This document shows positions 30,736 through 38,387 of a stretch of 40,226 nt of DNA, one piece after another. This stretch comes from Caloramator sp. (lineage in GTDB: Bacteria; Bacillota; Clostridia; Clostridiales; Caloramatoraceae). The notes beneath the pieces are model-generated. The model made no database searches. It was not told the DNA's origin and worked only from the letters and a program-made list of their open reading frames with translations. How positions within the stretch are numbered: the stretch's first letter is position 1; each line of letters opens with the position of its first letter. The position numbers were made by a program, and so were the translations under genes. The DNA is taken from contig JAOAAJ010000038.1 in the NCBI GenBank assembly GCA_026418935.1, positions 1-40,226 of the forward strand, read 5' to 3'.

Positions 30736-33039
30736 ATGTTGAAATTTTTTAAAAAAGTTACATGTCTGCTTATAGCTATGTTGATGTCAACAAACATAGT
30801 ATTTGCAGGGATGCTAGATGGAAAAAAGATAGTCCTTGATGCTGGACATGGTGGAAATCCACTTATAACTTATAGTAATGGTAAAAAAGGAGATCCAGGT
30901 GCTTGTGTTGATAATATAAAAGAAAAAGATATAAATATAGCTATAGTAGAGAAATTATCAAATATTCTTAAGAATTTTGGAGCAGAAATTATTTTCACAC
31001 GAGAACCAAATAATGATGTATCTGTTAGCCTTGAGGAAAGAGTAAAAATAGCAAATTCTAATTCAGCTGATATGTTTATAAGTGTACACAATAACATAGC
31101 CTCAACTACTCAGAATGGAAAAACAGTTCTTAATACATCAGCCAGTGGAACAGAAGCTTTTTATTCTAAATATGCTGAATATGAGGGCAAACGTTATATT
31201 TATAAAGGTGATGTAAAAGAAGGTAATATAGTTTATGCAAATATTCAAGATGTAGATGGAAATAAATTAAAAGTGGAAAAGACTAAAGTTAAAATATTAG
31301 AAGAAGATAGAAAAATACTTGCCCAACTGGTAGTTGATAGTATATCTTCGTTAGGTTTTAAAAATAGAGGAGCAAAACCATCAGAATACTATGTAACAAG
31401 GTATACTGTTATGCCTTCAATATTAATAGAAGCTGGTTTTATGTCAAATCCAGAAGAATTAAAAAAATTAACTGATCCGGATATGCAACAAAAAATAGCT
31501 TTTAAAATAGCAGATGCAGTATATAGGTATTGTGAGGATGTAGAAAAAAATAATAGGATAATAAATGGATTTATAAAAACTTTAAATCTAAATATGTCGA
31601 ATCGATTTGTTTTTTTAGGTCAATCAATACTTTTAAAACTTGATGGAATAGAGAATGTTGATGAGTTTGTTTATAAAGTTCAAATTAAGAAGGATGGAGA
31701 AATAGTATTTGAAAATGATTATGGAAGTGATTTGAGTTTTGAATATAATCCAAATACTATAGGTTTTTATGATGTAAATTATTTTATTAAAAAGAAAGAT
31801 TCACAAAATGAGTATGATGATAAAATAGGTGCAAACTTTATAGTTTTTAAAGCACCTTCAATAAAATCAATAACGCTTGATAATGAAAAAGTTTATGTAG
31901 ATAAACCTATAACAATAAAGACAGATGTTGAAGGTGGAAGTTACGATATAATGAACTATAAGTTTGATGTTTATTTAGGGGGAAATTTAGTTACAACAGT
32001 TACAAATGATAGTGGTTTATTACAATATATACCAAAGGCTGAAGGAGAGTATAAAGTAGTTTGCTATATAAAGGATAAATTAAATAACAACGATTTTAAT
32101 GATAAAAAAGAAATGACTTTTATAGTAGAAAGACAGCAGGAAGTATCAAGAGGAGGAACTATTACTGAAGGTGATATAACAAGTCTTGTTTATACTAGAG
32201 ATTTAAGCTTGGGTGTACAAGGAACGGATGTGACTGCACTTCAGATAGCATTAAAAAAATTAGGTTATTATAATGCAGCTATGACATCATTAGTATTTGA
32301 TAATACAACTTCTATGGCAGTAGAAGAATTTCAAAGAGCTAATGCGTTGACAGTAAATGGTATAGCTGAAATACAAACAATAAATAAAATAAATGAATTA
32401 TTAAAGAGTTTGGGAACAAAAAATACAACAACATCTACAAATACACAAACAAATACAACAACTAATAATCAAGGGCAAAATACAAGTATTTCAAATAGCA
32501 GTATTCAACTGGCTTATGCAAGGATATTAAAGTATGGAATGAGTGGACAAGATGTTAAAAAACTTCAAGATGCACTAAAAAAATTAGGTTATTTAAAGGC
32601 TACAACAACTACAACGTTTTTTGGGACATCCACTAAAGCATCAGTAGTAGCATTTCAAAAAGCCAATAAATTGACTGCAGATGGTGTAGTGGGTAAAACA
32701 ACAATAAATAAGATAAACGAGGCGTTAAAAAAACAGACAGTACAAACCACGGCAAGTACAACAACTCCAAGCAGGGGTAATACAGAACAATTTTCATCAA
32801 ATAACATAACACAGTTAGTTTATACCAGAACATTAAAATTAGGCTTAAGCGGACAAGATGTTAAAAATTTACAGGATGCACTAAAGAAATTAGGTTATTT
32901 AAAGGTTACAACAACTACAACATTTTTTGGTACAACAACTCAAGCAGCAGTTAAGGAGTTCCAAAAGGCAAATAATTTAACAGTAGATGGAATAGTTGGG
33001 CCAAATACAATAAAGATAATTAATCAAAAATTAAAATAA
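30736..33039 (+). CDS. Secreted N-acetylmuramoyl-L-alanine amidase with three peptidoglycan-binding modules
   Basis: The 767-residue protein has a signal peptide (about 1-25). Residues about 30-270 are an Amidase_3 zinc domain that cuts the bond between MurNAc and L-Ala; ligands are His38 (LDAGHGG), Glu63 (IKEKDIN) and His118 (ISVHNN), with catalytic Glu232 (ILIEAGFMSN). An insertion of roughly 50 residues after the second His is longer than in small amidases. Residues about 275-470 look like two Ig-like domains. Three PG_binding_1 modules (about 486-560, 600-675 and 695-767) carry VxxLQxALKKLGYL and xEFQxANxLTxDG motifs and are joined by Thr/Asn-rich linkers. The ATG at 30736 follows GGGGGTGG; an upstream TTG at 30724 is unlikely. 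Confidence 0.92.
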   Translation: MLKFFKKVTCLLIAMLMSTNIVFAGMLDGKKIVLDAGHGGNPLITYSNGKKGDPGACVDNIKEKDINIAIVEKLSNILKNFGAEIIFTREPNNDVSVSLEERVKIANSNSADMFISVHNNIASTTQNGKTVLNTSASGTEAFYSKYAEYEGKRYIYKGDVKEGNIVYANIQDVDGNKLKVEKTKVKILEEDRKILAQLVVDSISSLGFKNRGAKPSEYYVTRYTVMPSILIEAGFMSNPEELKKLTDPDMQQKIAFKIADAVYRYCEDVEKNNRIINGFIKTLNLNMSNRFVFLGQSILLKLDGIENVDEFVYKVQIKKDGEIVFENDYGSDLSFEYNPNTIGFYDVNYFIKKKDSQNEYDDKIGANFIVFKAPSIKSITLDNEKVYVDKPITIKTDVEGGSYDIMNYKFDVYLGGNLVTTVTNDSGLLQYIPKAEGEYKVVCYIKDKLNNNDFNDKKEMTFIVERQQEVSRGGTITEGDITSLVYTRDLSLGVQGTDVTALQIALKKLGYYNAAMTSLVFDNTTSMAVEEFQRANALTVNGIAEIQTINKINELLKSLGTKNTTTSTNTQTNTTTNNQGQNTSISNSSIQLAYARILKYGMSGQDVKKLQDALKKLGYLKATTTTTFFGTSTKASVVAFQKANKLTADGVVGKTTINKINEALKKQTVQTTASTTTPSRGNTEQFSSNNITQLVYTRTLKLGLSGQDVKNLQDALKKLGYLKVTTTTTFFGTTTQAAVKEFQKANNLTVDGIVGPNTIKIINQKLK

Positions 33040-33040
33040 A

Positions 33041-33102
33041 AAGTGCCACCCAGGTGAAATGTGAATTAAGCTTAAAAAATGTAAATTTTCACCTGGGTTT
33101 TT
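33041..33102 (+). terminator. Dispersed repeat pair forming the amidase terminator
   Basis: A full sense copy of the 26-bp repeat (33041-33066) begins one base after the amidase stop region. Its CCCAGGTGAAA (33049-33059) pairs with TTTCACCTGGG (33087-33097), and TTTTT follows. This is the clearest case where the repeat can act as an intrinsic terminator. Confidence 0.75.
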
Positions 33103-33137
33103 GTGCAAGTTGTTATGGTTTATTAAATAAATTAACA

Positions 33138-33166
33138 TTGAAAATTGTTAAAATTCTTTCTATAAT
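33138..33166 (+). promoter_or_regulatory. Sigma-A-type promoter of the ROK gene
   Basis: TTGAAA at 33138-33143 and TATAAT at 33161-33166 are 17 bases apart, leaving a leader of only about 15 bases before the ATG at 33188. Confidence 0.8.
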
Positions 33167-33187
33167 GGTAAAAGGGGGGGAGTATTT

Positions 33188-34351
33188 ATGGATAATATTG
33201 TACCAGGAAGCTTTCAGCTTATGAAAAAAATAAACACAGGCCTTATTATAGATGTAATTAGATTAAAGGGTCCTATTTCAAGGGCAGAGATAGCAAAGAT
33301 ATTAAATTTAACACCTGCTACAGTTACAAATATAACGGCAGAACTGCTTAATAAAAATATAATTATAGAGAGTGATCTTGGACAATCAACAGGTGGGAGA
33401 AAACCAATTCTTCTTAAAATAAATGCTGATTCATATTATATTTTATCTGTACATATAGGTTCTACAAGGATAAGAACTGCAGTTTTAAATATGGAATCAA
33501 ATATAATAGACAAAATATCAGTTAAAACAACTCCAAACACAACCTATGAAAAGGCATTGGATATTATTAAAGAGGGTATAGAACGATTAACTAAGGAAAA
33601 TGGGATTAATAAAGAAAAACTGCTTGGAATTGGTATTGCAGCACACGGTATAGTAGATGCTGCTAAGGGTAAGATTGTTTATTCGCCAAATTATGGTTGG
33701 AAGAATAAAGATATAAGAACGGATATGGAAAGAATATTTGATGTACCTGCTTTTTTAGATAGAGATGTTAGAGCTATGGCACTTAGTGAAAGCTGGTATG
33801 GTGCAGGTAAATATGTAGACCAATTTATTAGTGTCAAGATTGGCTATGGAGTAGGTGTGTCTTTAATAAGTAATAAACAGCAAATGAGAGGATACACTGA
33901 TGGATTTGGAGAGTTTGGGCATACAAAGGTTTCTTTTGATGGACCACTCTGTAGTTGTGGAAATAGAGGGTGTATAGAAACGTTTAGCTCTGAGAAGGCA
34001 GTAGAGAGGTATGCTTCAGAACTTGGACTTGAAAAGGATTGTATGACGATACACGAGTTATCCTTAAATGGTGATGAAAGGGCAATTTCTGCAATAAATA
34101 GAGCATCAGAATATTTAGGTCTTGCTGTTGCTAATTTAATTAATACTTTTAATCCACAACTTATTGTATTAGGTGGAGATTTAATAGACGTAAATGACTA
34201 TTATTTAAATGGTACAATTGAAAATGCAAAGAAGTATGCACTACCGGACCTTTTTGAAAGCTGTGAAATAAAGAGGGCAGATACAAAGGGAGATGCAATT
34301 ATAAAGGGTGCAGCAGTTTTAGTGCTTGATAATTTATTTGATAATATTTAA
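33188..34351 (+). CDS. ROK-family regulator (NagC/XylR type) with sugar-kinase fold
   Basis: The 387-residue protein has an N-terminal winged helix-turn-helix (about 15-70, with SRAEIAKILNLTPATVTNIT) and a ROK domain to about 380. The ROK zinc motif is intact: GHTKVSFDGPLCSCGNRGCIE with His245, Cys255, Cys257 and Cys262. The Asp that serves as catalytic base in ROK kinases is present (Asp193), but the residue before it is Arg, where kinases usually have Asn, so a regulatory sensor role is more likely than catalysis. GGGGGG precedes the ATG. No sugar operon lies next to it; the nearest candidate target is the orphan solute-binding gene at 36475. Confidence 0.88.
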   Translation: MDNIVPGSFQLMKKINTGLIIDVIRLKGPISRAEIAKILNLTPATVTNITAELLNKNIIIESDLGQSTGGRKPILLKINADSYYILSVHIGSTRIRTAVLNMESNIIDKISVKTTPNTTYEKALDIIKEGIERLTKENGINKEKLLGIGIAAHGIVDAAKGKIVYSPNYGWKNKDIRTDMERIFDVPAFLDRDVRAMALSESWYGAGKYVDQFISVKIGYGVGVSLISNKQQMRGYTDGFGEFGHTKVSFDGPLCSCGNRGCIETFSSEKAVERYASELGLEKDCMTIHELSLNGDERAISAINRASEYLGLAVANLINTFNPQLIVLGGDLIDVNDYYLNGTIENAKKYALPDLFESCEIKRADTKGDAIIKGAAVLVLDNLFDNI

Positions 34352-34494
34352 TAATTGCTCGAAACTTAATTTTAAAGGCTCTTTGTTAAGGTTCTTTGTC
34401 AATAGTTGGGGCGGGTACTCGATTAGAATGCCTGTCCTTTCTTATTTGAGAAGGATTTTAGAAAGATAGATTGGTTTTGAGGGAGATTATTTAA
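34352..34494. other. Intergenic sequence after the ROK gene, no feature seen
   Basis: No terminator-like hairpin or coding frame with a start is apparent. The segment contains a G-rich patch (GTTGGGGCGGG near 34407) unlike the surrounding AT-rich sequence, which may belong to the decayed element whose coding remnant follows. Confidence 0.4.
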
Positions 34495-34677
34495 AAGTTT
34501 GCATCACAAAAAGACAAACGGCAGTTGGGTTATTTTAAATATAATATTTTACAAAATTTAGTTACAGCAATGAAGTATTCTATTCCTAAACCTATCAAAC
34601 TTTTTAAAGCCGAAGGCATTTCTTTTAATAACTTTGACATAAAACCTATTCAGTTAAGTAAAAGAGAGAACATATAA
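34495..34677 (+). pseudogene. Decayed coding remnant of unknown, possibly mobile, origin
   Basis: A frame of 60 codons lies between stop codons, with no start codon at its beginning and no ribosome-binding site; the only ATG is internal. It reads QLGYFKYNILQNLV then IPKPIKLFKAEGIS near the middle, then stops. The composition looks protein-like, and codons such as CGG, GCC and GGC are uncommon in the neighbouring genes. I read it as the C-terminal remnant of a transferred gene, perhaps a transposase, but recognise no family. Confidence 0.4.
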
Positions 34678-34716
34678 AATCCTTTCGTGATTTTTTAATA
34701 ATTTATATGGTAAAAA

Positions 34717-34750
34717 ATGGTTCGATTCACTTTTCACCTGGGTGGCACTT
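34717..34750 (-). repeat. Dispersed 26-bp repeat, copy forming the 3' end of a lipoprotein gene
   Basis: The repeat proper is 34725-34750, in sense for the minus-strand gene it terminates. With the next 8 bases it matches 9737-9770 at 33 of 34 positions (G instead of C at one site). Here it is read in a different frame from the other genes, giving CHPGEK and a stop. Confidence 0.8.
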
Positions 34751-35371
34751 TATGTCAAGAAAGTTTAATTTGCCGAGACTGTTTATTTTATATGTTATAG
34801 ATAAAGTATAGCGTGGTTGGTTGTCTTTATTTACAAGGATACCTTCTGTTATAATTGATTTTCCGTATTCGGTATATTCTGTTGTTGAATAAAGAAGCTT
34901 TAAGTTTAAATCTTCATTGGATTTGATTTGACTTTTATAGTTTCCACAGGATACTGTATAAATACTTCCTTTTTTTATAAAGTTTATTTGGTTATTTATG
35001 ATATGAGGTGATAATATCTCTTTTATAGCATCTTTAAAGGTAAATATATATATATTTTCAACATCATCTTCGATTGTATTAATAATAAAATCATCGCATT
35101 TGTCATCGTTAATATCTTCTACACTACAATAGAAGTTATTTATATTTAATTTTATCTTTTGAGTTTTTGTCATTCTTTTGCTTTTAAATACAATTTTTAT
35201 TATATCCTTTTCCTTTACAAGATAGATTGTGTCAGCTCTTGAGTCGCCGTCAAAATCCCCAATACAGGAATAGAGTATGTTGTCGTTATAAATATTATTT
35301 TTCTTAAAGGTTGGTATTGTACATGAAGATAAAAAAAGGAAAATTAAAAGGACTGCAAATACTTTTTTCAT
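34727..35371 (-). CDS. Lipoprotein with calcium-loop (FG-GAP/VCBS-like) repeats
   Basis: The 214-residue protein has a lipoprotein signal (LFLSSC lipobox, Cys near residue 17). Two loops of the DxDxDG type are visible, GDFDGDSRADTIYLV and EDINDDKCDDFIIN, as in FG-GAP/VCBS beta-propeller blades that bind calcium. I chose the ATG at 35371 because the first in-frame ATG (35386) is part of the ATGGAGG ribosome-binding site. Its last residues (CHPGEK) are encoded by the dispersed repeat. It follows a related gene by about 40 bases. Function unknown; surface ligand binding is possible. Confidence 0.75.
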   Translation of the reverse strand: MKKVFAVLLIFLFLSSCTIPTFKKNNIYNDNILYSCIGDFDGDSRADTIYLVKEKDIIKIVFKSKRMTKTQKIKLNINNFYCSVEDINDDKCDDFIINTIEDDVENIYIFTFKDAIKEILSPHIINNQINFIKKGSIYTVSCGNYKSQIKSNEDLNLKLLYSTTEYTEYGKSIITEGILVNKDNQPRYTLSITYKINSLGKLNFLDIKCHPGEK

Positions 35372-35413
35372 ATATCTTACCTCCATAGATAGTATTTGCA
35401 GTCTTTACAAATA

Positions 35414-36313
35414 TTATTTAACTATATTTAAATCTGTAATAGTATATTTTGGTAATTTTTCTTCAACCTTTGATAAGGACAATCTAACCTTATAAACAAG
35501 AGCTTCATTGCCTACCTTTGATTGAACACTTGTTCTTACAAGGTATGTTATCTCTGTTGGCATTCCATCTTTGTTATACTTAACTTCTGATAGTTTTGCA
35601 TCTTCAAAGTTTCCACTTTGAATGGTTGAAGTTAGTTTATTGTCTATTATTTGATTGAATGCTTCTACCTCCTTCTTTTCTACATATTCTATAAAGGATG
35701 CTATTGTGTCTTTTCCGAGTGTTAGATTGTTTAGTGTGCTAAGTACAGGAGTTAGTTTTCCTTCCTTTGCTATAAATAAATTATAATTCATACCATTATT
35801 ATTTCTTGAACCTAAGAGTACAAAATTGTTGGAAGAAGCAGGATGCTTTATTAATCCATATATTTGATATCTTCCTGAAGCCATCTTTTCAAATTTGTCA
35901 TTATTAAATTTATACATTCCTAAGATTGAGCCTGTCTTATCCTTAGATTGAATTACTATCTCTTTAATCTTGTCATTATCTATATCGTCTACAGTTACAT
36001 GCATTGGCCATTCTTCAGAATAGTATCCAAGTGTCTTTATAGTTTTGTCGGCCTCAATTACATAACCTTTTCCATCACTCATTGCGACACTTACGTTATA
36101 TTCATTTGTCTTTTTATCAACATTTATTATAATGCTGTCGATTTTTCCGTCGTTATTTATATCGTCTTTAATTGTATATTGTGAACCGATGTTATTTAAA
36201 GTTTCATTAGTACCTTTTGATGCAATTATAATTGCTGCTATTATTATTACAGCCAGTATAATTGCAGCCCAGATTAAATGCTTTCTTTTTATAACGTAGA
36301 TTCTTAGTTTCAT
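35414..36313 (-). CDS. Membrane-anchored protein with calcium-loop (FG-GAP/VCBS-like) repeats
   Basis: The 299-residue protein has one N-terminal membrane helix (about 12-33), then an extracellular region with KDDINNDGKIDSIIINV and VDDIDNDKIKEIVIQ loops of the same type as its downstream neighbour. The C-terminal part (about 200-299) is not recognised. I chose ATG 36313, which follows GGGAGGTGA; an upstream GTG (36328) lies within that site. With the downstream lipoprotein it forms a two-gene operon of similar proteins, probably an old duplication. Confidence 0.75.
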   Translation of the reverse strand: MKLRIYVIKRKHLIWAAIILAVIIIAAIIIASKGTNETLNNIGSQYTIKDDINNDGKIDSIIINVDKKTNEYNVSVAMSDGKGYVIEADKTIKTLGYYSEEWPMHVTVDDIDNDKIKEIVIQSKDKTGSILGMYKFNNDKFEKMASGRYQIYGLIKHPASSNNFVLLGSRNNNGMNYNLFIAKEGKLTPVLSTLNNLTLGKDTIASFIEYVEKKEVEAFNQIIDNKLTSTIQSGNFEDAKLSEVKYNKDGMPTEITYLVRTSVQSKVGNEALVYKVRLSLSKVEEKLPKYTITDLNIVK

Positions 36314-36474
36314 ATAATCACCTCCCACTAATATATATGTTGTAATATTAAAAAATATTTGTGGTAAAATACTAATAATAATAATTTTGTTTTTGTGGAA
36401 ATCTAATACAAATAGTTGTATAATTTATGTTGTGTTGACTAAAATTTAATCATATATAAGTAGGAGGCGAAAGG

Positions 36475-37734
36475 ATGAAAAAATTAATATCGCTTATTTT
36501 AGGTATTTTAATACTATTTTCAACCTCAAGTTGTGGCCTTATGGGAAAAGAAAAAAAGGAAGATAAAACTACTATAAAATTTGCAACATTTTATGGTGCA
36601 AAGAGCGAGGAAAAAATAATTGAAGTTTATAAAAAAATAATAGAGGAATATCAAAAGAAAAACGATAAGGTTAAGATAGAGCTTATTACAGACTATGGAG
36701 ATGAGAACAAAATAAAAAATGATATTTCAAAGGGTGAAGTTGATTTAATAGGATTAAAAAGACAACAGATAATTGACTTTGCAAAGGCTGGAATGCTTAC
36801 AGATTTAACCCAGTTTTTAACTGAAAAAGAATTAGATAAGAAGATATATGAAGTATCTTTAGCATACGGTTTATATAATGATAAGATATATGGCTATAAT
36901 GATATGCCACTTACTATAGAGTTTTTCTATAATGTTGATATGTTTAAAAAATACAAATTACAAGAACCTAAGACATTAAAGGAACTATTTGATGTATGTA
37001 AAAAGTTAAAATCAATAGGATTGACACCAATGGAGGTTGGTGCCCTTGATAACTGGACACTTGCTATATTGTTTAGCCAAATTAACGCCCAAACTACAGG
37101 TTCTATAGAGGCAACATCAAAATACAATGCAGATAAAAATGGATACCTTGCTCTAAAGGGAATAGATAAATCCTTTGAGGTATTTGAAAAACTAAATATA
37201 AATGCATTATCAAAGGGAAGTGTAGATATAAACTACAGACAAAGTGTTGATGATTTTATTAAAGGAAAGGTGGCAATTTTACCTGCAGGTGCTTGGGCAG
37301 CAAAACTTATAGATGAAATAAAACCAACAAATTTCAATTATTCAGTATTTACAGAACCATTAAAATTTGTAGATGAACCTATTTCAATGTTTGCAGGTGC
37401 AGGAGGCCAAACTATAGCAGTTCCTCAAAAGAGCAAAAATGCGAAGGAAGCTCAGGCATTTATGAAATATTTACTTTCCGAGGAGGCACAAAAGAAGTTT
37501 GTTGAAGCAAATTATATATCACCATTAAAAAGTGCAAATAGCAACGACAACGAACTTAAGGATAAGCTTTTAAATCACCTTAATGCAACTGATAAGAATA
37601 GTGTTGTATTTATGGATAACATACCGACCAATATGTTAGATGTACTATCAAAGGTTTTATATGATATGCTTGAGGGAAGAGTGAAATATAATGAGGCTTG
37701 GGAAAAGATATTAAAACTTGTATATCAGCAATAG
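36475..37734 (+). CDS. Extracellular solute-binding lipoprotein, sugar ABC transporter type
   Basis: The 419-residue protein has a lipobox (FSTSSC, Cys at about 20) and a family 1 solute-binding fold: KIKNDISKGEVDLIG, GYNDMPLTIEFFYNVDMFKKY, FIKGKVAILPAGAWA and a C-terminal EAQAFMKYLLSEEAQKKF segment, all typical of carbohydrate-binding proteins of ABC importers. GGAGGCG precedes the ATG. No permease or ATPase genes are present on either side, so it must either work with a transporter encoded elsewhere or act as a sensor subunit. Confidence 0.87.
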   Translation: MKKLISLILGILILFSTSSCGLMGKEKKEDKTTIKFATFYGAKSEEKIIEVYKKIIEEYQKKNDKVKIELITDYGDENKIKNDISKGEVDLIGLKRQQIIDFAKAGMLTDLTQFLTEKELDKKIYEVSLAYGLYNDKIYGYNDMPLTIEFFYNVDMFKKYKLQEPKTLKELFDVCKKLKSIGLTPMEVGALDNWTLAILFSQINAQTTGSIEATSKYNADKNGYLALKGIDKSFEVFEKLNINALSKGSVDINYRQSVDDFIKGKVAILPAGAWAAKLIDEIKPTNFNYSVFTEPLKFVDEPISMFAGAGGQTIAVPQKSKNAKEAQAFMKYLLSEEAQKKFVEANYISPLKSANSNDNELKDKLLNHLNATDKNSVVFMDNIPTNMLDVLSKVLYDMLEGRVKYNEAWEKILKLVYQQ

Positions 37735-37895
37735 TAGAGTTTAAATAATACTTCCTGCTTTGTTATAAAGATATATGATAGTTTTAGAAAGTTCCATAAA
37801 GCATTTCTTGAGTATTAGTTTATTTTACAAACCTAATGAAATATGCCATTTAAAAATTTTTTTATGGGCTATCTTTATAAAACTTTTTAATAATT

Positions 37896-37923
37896 AAGGA
37901 GAGCAATTAATTTTGCTCTCCTT
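37896..37923 (-). terminator. Terminator overlapping the perR stop codon
   Basis: AAGGAGAGCA at 37896-37905 pairs with TGCTCTCCTT at 37914-37923 around an 8-base loop. The stop codon of the minus-strand perR gene lies in this loop. A T-rich stretch follows on the minus strand; the plus strand also has Ts, so it may serve the convergent solute-binding gene too. Confidence 0.7.
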
Positions 37924-38326
37924 GACATTTTGGACAAACTCCATAAAAGTAAAGTTTATGAGTTTTTATTTTAAAATTTGTATAGTTTTCAACTTCCTTA
38001 TTTAAATGCTCAAATACAGCATCCTCTATATCGTCAACCCTACCACAATCTGTGCATACGATGTGGGGATGATTTTCTACATTAGCATCAAATCTAAAAT
38101 TATCTTCTCCTACATTTAATTCCTGAACCACTCCAAGTTCAATTAAAGTTTTTACTGTTTTATATACTGTAGCAAGACTCATTGTAGGAAAATCAGGTCT
38201 TAACGCCTCATATATCATTTCAGCAGATGGATGTGCTTTGGTTGACTTAAGGTACTTGTAAATGGCATATCTTTGTGGTGTCAGTTTTAAATTTTTTTCT
38301 TTAAATAATGCAGCTAAATTCTCCAT
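37907..38326 (-). CDS. perR: Fur-family metalloregulator, PerR-like
   Basis: The 139-residue protein has a winged helix with the SLATVYKTVKTLIELGVV recognition region, and structural-zinc cysteines CTDC (91, 94) and CPKC (131, 134). The regulatory-metal residues fit PerR: His32 (KAHPS), Asp80 (RFD), His86 and His88 (ENHPHIV) and Asp98. PerR represses peroxide-defence genes until iron-catalysed oxidation of its histidines releases it. I chose ATG 38326 because AGAAGG is 9 bases upstream; the ATG at 38335 abuts that site. It lies about 60 bases after the M28-like gene on the same strand. Fur or Zur cannot be fully excluded. Confidence 0.8.
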   Translation of the reverse strand: MENLAALFKEKNLKLTPQRYAIYKYLKSTKAHPSAEMIYEALRPDFPTMSLATVYKTVKTLIELGVVQELNVGEDNFRFDANVENHPHIVCTDCGRVDDIEDAVFEHLNKEVENYTNFKIKTHKLYFYGVCPKCQGEQN

Positions 38327-38349
38327 CTTCACCATCCTTCTTTTATGGA

Positions 38350-38372
38350 AAAATATTATCTATAAATATTTT
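38350..38372. promoter_or_regulatory. AT-rich inverted repeat upstream of perR, possible operator
   Basis: AAAATATT at 38350-38357 and AATATTTT at 38365-38372 are perfect inverted arms separated by 7 bases, 25 bases upstream of perR. Autoregulation is common for PerR, but the spacing does not match the usual 7-1-7 PerR box, and such repeats occur by chance in AT-rich DNA. Confidence 0.25.
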
Positions 38373-38387
38373 ACATCTAAAAACATT

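Noticed and set aside
9708-34750. CRISPR array made of the repeated 26-bp sequence
   Set aside because: The copies are far apart, in both orientations and without regular spacers; no cas genes are present.
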